A stretch of 9,549 nt of DNA, taken from assembly GCA_011522945.1 (NCBI GenBank), contig WTHY01000012.1, positions 9,961 through 19,509 on the forward strand, in the 5' to 3' direction. The notes below the pieces were generated by a model. It was given only the letters and a program-made list of their open reading frames with translations, searched no databases and was not told the origin of the DNA. This stretch comes from Alphaproteobacteria bacterium (GTDB taxonomy: Bacteria > Pseudomonadota > Alphaproteobacteria > Puniceispirillales > Puniceispirillaceae). Shown piece after piece: positions 1 through 5,673 of the stretch (position 1 is its first letter; every line of letters begins with the position of its first letter). The translations under genes and the position numbers were made by a program.

Positions 1-526
1 AACCCTGCCACTTTTTGCACATGCAGAACAACGGTATCAGTCTATTATGCCTGATGAGGTGCCTACACAGCTACCAATAGCACCGTTAGGAGAGCAGGTG
101 GCACAGGATTATCAAGCGACTAGCTTATCGCTAAAGGCACATCCTATGACATTGCTGAAACCATATTTTACCAAAGATGGCTGGGTTAGTTGTGGCGCCG
201 CATTATCAGCACAGACAGGTAGGCGATTACGTCTTATAGGTCTTGTTGTTGGCCGGCAGAGGCCTGGTACAGCACATGGAACTGTTTTCGTAACGCTAGA
301 AGATGAAGCGGGTCCTCTAAATGTCATTGTCTGGCCAAAACTTGTAGAGACACAGCGTGCTGATTTATTAGGCGCTCATATATTAGCAGTTGTCGGGCGC
401 GTGCAAAAAGAAGGTTCTGTACTGCATTTTATTGCAGAATCCTTACATAATGGTGATAAATATTTACAATATATGCAAACAGCTACTCATGAGCCGCCAC
501 GCTTAAAAAGTCGGGATTTTCATTAA
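1..526 (+). CDS. dnaE2: Error-prone DNA polymerase DnaE2/ImuC, C-terminal part (5' end outside window)
   Basis: The frame is open from base 2, ahead of the first internal ATG at 47, and reads TLPLFAHAEQRY before it, so this is the tail of a longer gene and not a 159-residue protein. About 174 residues are visible. They match the end of DnaE2-type (ImuC) C-family polymerases: the linker with LSLKAHPM, an OB-fold at about residues 70-150 of the visible part (RLRLIGLVVGRQRPGTAHG, then FVTLEDEAGPLNVIVWP and VVGRVQKEG), and the characteristic SRDFH C-terminus. In this family DnaE2 performs lesion-bypass synthesis during DNA damage, usually with ImuA and ImuB encoded just upstream; those would lie left of the window. 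The polymerase core and its catalytic aspartates cannot be seen. The stop is TAA at 524-526. DnaE1 is less likely, because its C-terminus does not carry this OB-to-SRDFH ending. Confidence 0.92.
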   Translation, partial: TLPLFAHAEQRYQSIMPDEVPTQLPIAPLGEQVAQDYQATSLSLKAHPMTLLKPYFTKDGWVSCGAALSAQTGRRLRLIGLVVGRQRPGTAHGTVFVTLEDEAGPLNVIVWPKLVETQRADLLGAHILAVVGRVQKEGSVLHFIAESLHNGDKYLQYMQTATHEPPRLKSRDFH

Positions 527-581
527 TCTTACGCTCTGGTTTGAAGCTGTCTGCTTAAGCTACACATCTTAGAGGGATAAA

Positions 582-1007
582 ATGTCCAATATGATACCGG
601 AAACAGCTGGCAAGTCCTACCGCGGTAGTTGTCATTGTGGCGCTGTGGCGTTTGAAGCTATCGGACCGATGCGCGAAATTGTTGTTTGTCACTGTACAGA
701 TTGTTTGAAATTAGCAGGCTATAGCTGGGCAGCAACAACAGTGCAAGAGGACAGGTTTGCTTTCCGCCGAGGTGCTGACAATGTGCGTTGGTATCAAAGT
801 TCTGATTTTGCGGAACGTGGCTTTTGTGAAAATTGTCATGCACAGCTTTTCTACAGGCAGGCTGCTAGAGATACGATTTCAATTTCACCTGGTATGCTGG
901 ATAATTTTGAAGGGCTTTACACCTCAGGTCAGATTTATCGTGCGAGCCTGCCAGATGCCTGCATTTTATCCGCGAACGCCCCTGACTTGGATGAGGAATG
1001 GGGCTAG
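582..1007 (+). CDS. GFA/CENP-V-fold zinc protein, function unknown
   Basis: This 141-residue protein belongs to the GFA family (named for glutathione-dependent formaldehyde-activating enzyme; Mss4-like fold). All seven family cysteines are visible: C17 and C19 in GSCHCGAVAFE, C36, C38 and C41 in CHCTDC, and C82 and C85 in FCENCHAQLFYR. In characterised members one set holds a structural zinc and the CxCxxC set a second zinc. Most small members of this family have no proven reaction, and the original formaldehyde role is disputed, so I assign no substrate. The protein is probably cytoplasmic, with no signal peptide or membrane segment. The start at 582 follows an AGAGGG ribosome site at 571-576 with 5-base spacing; a second Met at codon 4 is possible but less well spaced. 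It lies 55 bases after dnaE2 and may be cotranscribed. A decayed copy of its 3' end follows directly. Confidence 0.88.
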   Translation: MSNMIPETAGKSYRGSCHCGAVAFEAIGPMREIVVCHCTDCLKLAGYSWAATTVQEDRFAFRRGADNVRWYQSSDFAERGFCENCHAQLFYRQAARDTISISPGMLDNFEGLYTSGQIYRASLPDACILSANAPDLDEEWG

Positions 1008-1042
1008 GTAATTAAGGCTGTTGAGTTAATGGGCCTTTAATA
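913..1042 (+). repeat. ~130-bp tandem duplication, copy 1 (3' end of the GFA gene plus flank)
   Basis: The last ~95 bases of the GFA gene and about 35 bases after its stop recur 130 bases downstream at 1043-1166. The alignment needs one inserted base in the second copy (near 1075) and one deleted base near the stop. A 26-base stretch (945-970 against 1076-1101) is identical. Flanking parts are about 70-75 percent identical by eye. Homology fades left of 913 and right of about 1036. Confidence 0.8.
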
Positions 1043-1166
1043 GGCTTTATAGCTGAGGATAGATTTATCGCGCGAAGCCTGCCAGATGCCTGCATTTTAT
1101 CTGCAGACGCACCTGATTTAGATAATCATTGGGGTAGGCTATTAAGTGTATTAGCTAATTGGCCCG
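1043..1166 (+). pseudogene. Disabled duplicate of the GFA gene 3' end
   Basis: This stretch is a diverged second copy of 913-1036. In the frame of the intact gene it carries TGA and TAG stops (the TAG replaces the CAG glutamine codon at 930-932), then a one-base insertion, so it cannot extend the upstream protein. After the insertion the shifted frame still reads SLPDACILSADAPDLDNHWG, close to SLPDACILSANAPDLDEEWG of the intact gene. In the 33 bases after the identical core I count ten differences: seven at third codon positions, three at first, none at second. This is the pattern expected when at least one copy was coding while they diverged. No start codon or ribosome site precedes it, so I do not think it is expressed as protein. 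It fills most of the gap between the GFA gene and the convergent dac gene. Confidence 0.75.
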
Positions 1167-1175
1167 CTCTATGCA

Positions 1176-2408
1176 TCATCCGCTTTGCGCAACTGCCGTT
1201 GGCAGAGCAAAGCATGCATTTCCAGTGGCATAAAGTTCAGCGCAAGCAGCGCGTGCCTGCTGTTCAGCAAGACCGTCAAAGCGCACGCGCCATAGCGGCA
1301 TATTCCCACGCATGATAAGAGAAATATTCGCTGGCACTAAGGAGAGTGGGTCACCAGCCATACGGCGTGCCTGAATAGCAGCTTTATGTGCATTTATACG
1401 CCGGGAAAAACTGCCAACCTGAATAACCCAACCAGATGTATCAGCAGTATCAACTGTCGTGTCTTTCACAACACGAATTCTCTTGTTCCCGTTTGTCTCA
1501 TCAATTGATGCAATTTGTAGTTGAGAGTCTTGTGGCAGAAAGGGACGTGGCGTTGGCGTTGATTTTGGTAACGCAGCCAATTGAATTTGCGGTAGGCGGC
1601 CATATTGTTTTGCTAATAGCGAGATAAGATGCTTATCACGGCGGGCACCAGACCGGCCACCAAATACAACCCCCACAAGCCGTACACCATTGCGCTCAAC
1701 TGAGGCTACAAGATTGAATCCAGATGCATTTGTGAATCCTGTTTTAATTCCATCTGTGCCGGAGAAGCTAGATAGAAGCTTATTATGGTTGCGGTAGCCA
1801 CGGCCATTATAGCGCCAGCTTTTCTTCGAGAAATAATGATAATATTGCGGGAAATCTCTGCGTATAGCTATGCCAAGCCGTGCCATTTCACGTGCGGTGC
1901 TTTTTTGGGCACGGTTTGGTAGCCCAGAGGCGTTTTTGAAAACAGTCTTATGCATCCCAAGGGCACGTGCCTTACGTGTCATACGTTTCGCAAATTCACG
2001 CTCTGTCCCAGATAAATGTTCAGAAATAACTGTTGCAACATCATTCGCAGATTTTGTCACCAATGCCAAAATAGCATCTTCAACACGTATTGTGCTATTT
2101 GGGGAGAGATAGAGTTTTGAAGGTGAGCGGCTTGCAGCTACTTTGCTAACTTTCATGCTGCTATTTAATGTCAAACCACCACGCTGCAACTCTTCAAACA
2201 AAATATATAAGGTCATAATTTTTGTTAATGATGCTGGATATAGAAGTTTGTCAGCATTGCGGGAATAGAGGACTTTGCCCGTAGCTTCCTCGACAATGAT
2301 AGAGGCATATTTTGGATTGGCATGTGCGGCTTGCTGTGGCGCGACAATACATAAAAAACAGATGAGTGAGGCCAATAAGGCGGTGGCAAAGCTTCTGCTG
2401 CGGCACAT
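1176..2408 (-). CDS. D-alanyl-D-alanine carboxypeptidase (PBP5/6-type, S11) with C-terminal SPOR domain
   Basis: This is a penicillin-binding carboxypeptidase of about 410 residues, exported to the periplasm, that removes the terminal D-Ala from peptidoglycan stem peptides. From the ATG at 2408, residues 1-30 form a signal peptide (basic start, hydrophobic ALLASLICFLCIVA core, likely cleavage after AHA). The three active-site motifs are present: SLTK (catalytic Ser60, Lys63), SAN (120-122) and KTG (222-224, in GIKTGFTNASG). A Pro/Ser/Thr-rich linker (about 275-325) leads to a SPOR domain (about 326-405, beginning WVIQVGSFSRR). SPOR domains bind glycan strands stripped of stem peptides, mainly at the division septum. 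E. coli DacA instead ends in a membrane-anchoring helix, so here SPOR may provide localisation (inference). A longer GTG start at 2435 is open but less likely. The gene diverges from clpS and converges on the GFA gene. Confidence 0.93.
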   Translation of the reverse strand: MCRSRSFATALLASLICFLCIVAPQQAAHANPKYASIIVEEATGKVLYSRNADKLLYPASLTKIMTLYILFEELQRGGLTLNSSMKVSKVAASRSPSKLYLSPNSTIRVEDAILALVTKSANDVATVISEHLSGTEREFAKRMTRKARALGMHKTVFKNASGLPNRAQKSTAREMARLGIAIRRDFPQYYHYFSKKSWRYNGRGYRNHNKLLSSFSGTDGIKTGFTNASGFNLVASVERNGVRLVGVVFGGRSGARRDKHLISLLAKQYGRLPQIQLAALPKSTPTPRPFLPQDSQLQIASIDETNGNKRIRVVKDTTVDTADTSGWVIQVGSFSRRINAHKAAIQARRMAGDPLSLVPANISLIMRGNMPLWRVRFDGLAEQQARAACAELYATGNACFALPTAVAQSG

Positions 2409-2418
2409 CACAATGTTT

Positions 2419-2423
2419 TCCCT
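2419..2423 (-). promoter_or_regulatory. Ribosome binding site deciding the dac start
   Basis: On the minus strand AGGGA lies 10 bases before the ATG at 2408 and 7 bases before an adjacent in-frame GTG at 2411. Both starts put the signal peptide at the N-terminus. The upstream GTG at 2435 has no comparable site and would place nine polar residues ahead of the signal peptide. Confidence 0.55.
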
Positions 2424-2510
2424 AGCGAGAAACACGCATTATCCTCTCATGACCACTTGCGGAGCGCCGTTTCGATTGCTGGCACAACCATAAAATTTAC
2501 TGGCGCAAGT

Positions 2511-2526
2511 GAATCACACCTGATTC
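2511..2526. promoter_or_regulatory. Inverted repeat GAATCA-N4-TGATTC, possible operator
   Basis: The six-base arms are perfectly complementary around a four-base centre, and a third half-site AATCA follows at 2531-2535. It lies about 100 bases upstream of the dac start and 240 bases upstream of clpS, where a regulator could act on either unit. Two of its bases sets are also GANTC methylation-type sites. No regulator is identified; a symmetric 16-mer can arise by chance. Confidence 0.3.
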
Positions 2527-2765
2527 CACAAATCAACCCTGTACCATATCGATTCAACGGTAATATTCGCCATTTTTGATACGCTTAGACCGAAATGGAA
2601 TCGCAACGCCTTACGCCAAGTGATCCCAGCCTGTGATAAATTTTCATCTGCACCTTTATATGCTGGATTTAATGACAATATTATATAGGTGAGGAGTTAA
2701 TTGCCTTATAAGCAAATGATAAATTAAGACATGGCAACGCAAGGCAGTAACAAAGGCTGATAGTG

Positions 2766-3089
2766 ATGAGTGGGCGCGAGCAGGATAATAATTCAACCGA
2801 TGGCGGATTGGTGCTTGAAAAAGATCCACGCACGAAAAAACCATCCCTATACAAAGTATTAATGCTGAATGATGATTATACGCCTATGGAATTTGTTGTG
2901 ATGGTGCTTCAACGTTTCTTTGGGCATGATATGGAGACAGCACAACAAATCATGTTGCATGTGCATCAGCGTGGTGTCGGTGTGTGTGGCGTCTTCACTT
3001 ACGAAGTTGCAGAATCAAAGATGAACCAGGTGGTGCATTTTGCGCGTCAAAATGAACATCCACTCCAGTTGCAGCTGGAAAAGGAGTAA
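2766..3089 (+). CDS. clpS: ATP-dependent Clp protease adaptor ClpS
   Basis: ClpS recognises N-degron substrates (proteins with bulky hydrophobic N-terminal residues) and hands them to ClpA for degradation by ClpAP in the cytoplasm. The 107-residue protein has a flexible polar N-terminus of about 25 residues, then the conserved core: the NDDYTPMEFV motif (Asn35, Asp36, Asp37, Thr39, Met41), whose acidic residues contact the substrate alpha-amino group, and HQRG with His67 lining the binding pocket. GVCGVFTYEVAESK and the ENEHPL-like QNEHPLQLQLEKE tail are also typical. Length is normal for the family. ATG at 2766 is preferred; a GTG directly before it (2763) is possible, and AAAGG at 2752-2756 serves either. 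The stop TAA (3087-3089) sits 5 bases before clpA, so the two are cotranscribed. Some alphaproteobacteria carry a second ClpS paralogue; this one, next to clpA, is the ClpS1 type by context. Confidence 0.96.
   Translation: MSGREQDNNSTDGGLVLEKDPRTKKPSLYKVLMLNDDYTPMEFVVMVLQRFFGHDMETAQQIMLHVHQRGVGVCGVFTYEVAESKMNQVVHFARQNEHPLQLQLEKE
3081..3086 (+). promoter_or_regulatory. Ribosome binding site of clpA overlapping the end of clpS
   Basis: AAGGAG abuts the clpS stop codon and stands 8 bases before the ATG at 3095. It selects that start over the out-of-frame ATG at 3090, which stops within a few codons. The arrangement suggests translational coupling of clpS and clpA. Confidence 0.75.
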
Positions 3090-3094
3090 ATGAT

Positions 3095-5383
3095 ATGTTG
3101 TCACGTGATTTAGAAGAAACACTCCGCCGCGCATTAAACCTTGCTGGCGAGCGTCGTCACGAATTCGCAACTTTAGAACATTTATTACTAGCATTGATAG
3201 ATGATCCTGATGCGCTAGCCGTGTTTGATGGCTGTAAGATGGATATTGCAAAGCTAAAATCATCTTTGGAAACACATTTAGAAGAAGAGATGTCTGGCAT
3301 TGTATCAAATGCTGATGAGGTAGAGGTGCAGCCAACAGCTGGTTTCAGTCGGGTTATTCAGCGGGCTATTATTCATACACAATCATCTGGCCGCGGTGTT
3401 GCAACAGGTGCGAATGTGTTGGTTGCGATTTATTCTGAGCGTGAGAGCCATGCTGTTTGGTTTTTGAATTCTCTCAATATGTCACGTCTTGATGCTGTTA
3501 GCTTTCTGAGCCACGGCACAGGTGAGGTACCAGAAGGCACGCAGGATAGAGAACAAGATGGCGATGACGACAATGCCGCTGCTAGCGACCCGCTTAGCCA
3601 ATATGCAGTTGATCTGATTGCAAAGGCAGCTGATGGCAAGATTGATCCGCTTATTGGCCGTGATAGCGAGGTGGATAGAACTATCCAGATACTCTGCCGG
3701 CGAACAAAAAATAACCCACTATATGTAGGTGATCCTGGCGTTGGGAAAACAGCTATTGCCGAGGGGCTGGCGCTTCGAATTGTTGAAGGTGATGTGCCAG
3801 ATGTCCTAAAATCTGCGATGATTTATGCGCTTGATATGGGTGCGCTTTTGGCTGGTACACGCTATCGTGGTGATTTTGAAGAGCGTCTGAAAGCTGTGAT
3901 GAAACAGATTGAAGATGATGATACTGCAATCTTGTTTATTGATGAGATTCACACAATCATTGGCGCAGGTGCTACCTCTGGTGGGGCTATGGATGCCTCA
4001 AACTTATTGAAGCCAGCTTTACAAAATGGTGCATTGAGATGCATTGGCTCCACCACCTACAAAGAATATCGTGGGTATTTTGAGAAAGATCGCGCACTTG
4101 TTCGTCGCTTCCAAAAAATCGATGTGGCTGAGCCATCTGTGCCAGATACAGTGAAAATTCTTGCCGGTTTGAAGTCTCGATATGAGACTCATCACGGTGT
4201 GAAATATACCACTGCGGCATTGAAAACGGCAGCTGAGCTCTCGGCACGTTATATTAATGACAGAAAATTGCCTGATAAGGCGATTGATGTCATTGATGAG
4301 GCAGCTGCGGCGCAAAATCTGTTGCCGCCCTCACGTAGACGGTCTCAAATTGGCCAGAAAGAGGTAGAGGCTGTTATCTCCACTATGGCGCGCATTCCAT
4401 CAAAGCATGTGAGCCGTGATGATAAGCTTGTTCTATCTTCTCTGGAAACAGACTTAAAACGCATGGTGTTTGGTCAAGATACAGCTATTACAGCTTTGGC
4501 CTCAGCAATTAAATTATCGCGTGCTGGCTTAAGAGAGCCTGAAAAGCCAATTGGAAATTATCTGTTCTCAGGTCCAACGGGTGTCGGAAAAACAGAGGTA
4601 GCAAAACAGCTAGCAGAGACCCTAGGGGTAAAGCTGGTGCGTTTTGATATGTCAGAATATATGGAGCGTCACACAGTCAGCCGCTTGATTGGTGCCCCTC
4701 CAGGCTATGTTGGTTTTGATCAGGGTGGGCTTTTGACTGATGCTATCGATCAGACGCCACATGCTGTGCTGCTGCTTGATGAAATTGAAAAGGCGCATCC
4801 AGATTTATTTAATCTTCTGCTACAGGTCATGGACCACGGAAAGCTAACTGATTCAAATGGTAAGTCAGTTGATTTCCGCAATGTCATTCTGATCATGACT
4901 ACGAATGCTGGGGCTTCTGAGATGTCAAAACAGTCTATTGGCTTTGGACGTGGCAATAAGCTGGATGCTGATAGTGAAGCGATTGAGCGGGCATTCACGC
5001 CAGAATTTCGTAACCGACTTGATGCTATCATTCCGTTCGCTCCCTTGCCGCCAGAAGTGGTCCGCATGGTTGTTGATAAATTTGTATTGCAGCTTGAAGT
5101 TCAACTTTCAGATCGTAATGTGGAAATTCAGCTAGATAATGCAGCGCGGGATTGGCTAGCTGCACGTGGATATGACAGTGCCTATGGCGCGCGTCCTCTG
5201 GCGCGTGTGGTGCAAGAGCATATTAAGAAGCCGTTGGCAGATGCGCTGCTATTCGGTGCATTAACGCAAGGAGGGACTGTGTTAATCACTGCACAGGACG
5301 GGTCTTTGTCACTGGATATGCAACCACTGCAAAGCGGCAGCCGAACTGGTGGTAAGAAAAAGACTGAGCCTGTTTCAAGCTAA
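3095..5383 (+). CDS. clpA: ATP-dependent Clp protease ATP-binding subunit ClpA
   Basis: ClpA is a hexameric AAA+ unfoldase that unfolds substrates and threads them into ClpP; ClpS steers it to N-degron substrates. The 762 residues match E. coli ClpA in length and order. The double-repeat N-domain, where ClpS docks, spans about 1-145 and is followed by an acidic linker (about 146-165). AAA-1 has Walker A GDPGVGKT (212-219), Walker B ILFIDE (279-284) and the arginine pair after RALV (337-338). AAA-2 has Walker A GPTGVGKT (493-500), Walker B VLLLDE (558-563), EFRNRLD (637-643) and sensor-2 GARPLAR (698-704). The IGF loop (615-617), needed for ClpP docking, is present, and there is no long middle domain, which excludes ClpB. 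A lysine-rich tail (GGKKK) ends the protein. No clpP is in the window. I see no disabling change. Confidence 0.97.
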   Translation: MLSRDLEETLRRALNLAGERRHEFATLEHLLLALIDDPDALAVFDGCKMDIAKLKSSLETHLEEEMSGIVSNADEVEVQPTAGFSRVIQRAIIHTQSSGRGVATGANVLVAIYSERESHAVWFLNSLNMSRLDAVSFLSHGTGEVPEGTQDREQDGDDDNAAASDPLSQYAVDLIAKAADGKIDPLIGRDSEVDRTIQILCRRTKNNPLYVGDPGVGKTAIAEGLALRIVEGDVPDVLKSAMIYALDMGALLAGTRYRGDFEERLKAVMKQIEDDDTAILFIDEIHTIIGAGATSGGAMDASNLLKPALQNGALRCIGSTTYKEYRGYFEKDRALVRRFQKIDVAEPSVPDTVKILAGLKSRYETHHGVKYTTAALKTAAELSARYINDRKLPDKAIDVIDEAAAAQNLLPPSRRRSQIGQKEVEAVISTMARIPSKHVSRDDKLVLSSLETDLKRMVFGQDTAITALASAIKLSRAGLREPEKPIGNYLFSGPTGVGKTEVAKQLAETLGVKLVRFDMSEYMERHTVSRLIGAPPGYVGFDQGGLLTDAIDQTPHAVLLLDEIEKAHPDLFNLLLQVMDHGKLTDSNGKSVDFRNVILIMTTNAGASEMSKQSIGFGRGNKLDADSEAIERAFTPEFRNRLDAIIPFAPLPPEVVRMVVDKFVLQLEVQLSDRNVEIQLDNAARDWLAARGYDSAYGARPLARVVQEHIKKPLADALLFGALTQGGTVLITAQDGSLSLDMQPLQSGSRTGGKKKTEPVSS

Positions 5384-5413
5384 GCTGTCAGGTTGCTGTG
5401 GCTCGAATAATTC

Positions 5414-5557
5414 ATGCCTTTTGGGGCTGCTTGTATTGTCGTATGTAGCTCTATTACGATCGGGATTTTCAGCTTAGGTTTCTGTTCGCCTAAATTTTCT
5501 GCTGGCTATATCTATATGTGGCTATGTCTTTGGGTAATTATGTCTCTCGCAAGGTAA
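5414..5557 (+). CDS. Possible 47-residue hydrophobic small protein (uncertain)
   Basis: An ATG 31 bases after the clpA stop opens a frame of 47 residues that starts MPFGAACIVV and ends at TAA 5555-5557. It is strongly hydrophobic with only two charged residues (Lys27 and the C-terminal Arg). It could form two short membrane segments, at about residues 4-23 and 32-46, the second with three aromatic residues around YIYMWLCLW. Against it, I see no Shine-Dalgarno site before the ATG, it matches no family I know, and T-rich DNA encodes hydrophobic residues by default. It could be read through from the clpSA transcript. I treat it as a hypothesis only. Confidence 0.15.
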   Translation: MPFGAACIVVCSSITIGIFSLGFCSPKFSAGYIYMWLCLWVIMSLAR

Positions 5558-5628
5558 ACAGGTTGCAGGCTGTTACTGTTTTAGAAGGATAGTCAGGACA
5601 ATGGCTATATGATTAGGTAGCGCCAGTC

Positions 5629-5662
5629 AAAATAGCCCATGCTTTCAGCGCCCTAGGGCTAT
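5629..5662 (-). terminator. Candidate intrinsic terminator of the COG3146-type gene
   Basis: On the minus strand, 11 bases after the gene's stop codon, ATAGCCC pairs perfectly with GGGCTAT across a 17-base spacer, followed by TTT to give TATTTTG. The spacer overlaps a 10-base palindrome GCCCTAGGGC (5650-5659), which could form a competing hairpin. The stem is short and the loop long, so the call is moderate. Confidence 0.4.
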
Positions 5663-5673
5663 GTTGCAAGGTA

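Larger units (their letters stand above)
2409..2762. promoter_or_regulatory. Divergent intergenic control region between dac and clpS
   Basis: These ~350 bases hold no convincing gene and must contain the promoters of both divergent units. Visible elements are a perfect inverted repeat GAATCA-CACC-TGATTC at 2511-2526 with a further AATCA at 2531-2535, four GANTC sites at 2511, 2522, 2551 and 2598, and an AT-rich stretch with TATTAT at 2679-2684. TATTAT could be the -10 box for clpS, but I see no good -35 box 16-18 bases upstream. GAGGAG at 2691-2696 resembles a ribosome site yet serves no recognisable gene; only tiny reading frames follow it (TTG at 2701, 8 codons; ATG at 2731, 9 codons ending just before clpS). 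I could not place a confident dac promoter. Confidence 0.5.
5384..5673. other. Intergenic gap between convergent clpA and COG3146-type gene
   Basis: No recognised gene lies in these 290 bases. For clpA the only terminator-like element I see is weak: TTAGG at 5474-5478 pairing with CCTAA at 5489-5493, then ATTTT. The plus strand is T-rich and contains one 47-codon reading frame (5414-5557, listed separately). A better terminator candidate for the minus-strand gene lies at 5629-5662. Confidence 0.5.

Noticed and set aside
757..1011. 84-residue plus-strand reading frame inside the GFA gene
   Set aside because: It lies in another frame of a gene with all seven family cysteines and shows no domain of its own.
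2409..2435. GTG at 2435 as the start of the DD-carboxypeptidase
   Set aside because: It adds nine residues before the signal peptide and lacks a ribosome site, while AGGGA at 2419-2423 serves the start at 2408 or 2411.
2669..2683. CtrA-type box TTAA-N7-TTAA upstream of clpS
   Set aside because: The first TTAA is present, but the second half is ATTA, matching only two of four bases.
3015..3335. 106-residue minus-strand reading frame across the clpS-clpA junction
   Set aside because: It is antisense to two well-conserved genes, has no ribosome site and matches no family.
4750..5067. 105-residue minus-strand reading frame inside clpA, with others at 3987-4315
   Set aside because: Antisense shadows of conserved AAA+ domains; composition reflects the complement of ClpA codons.
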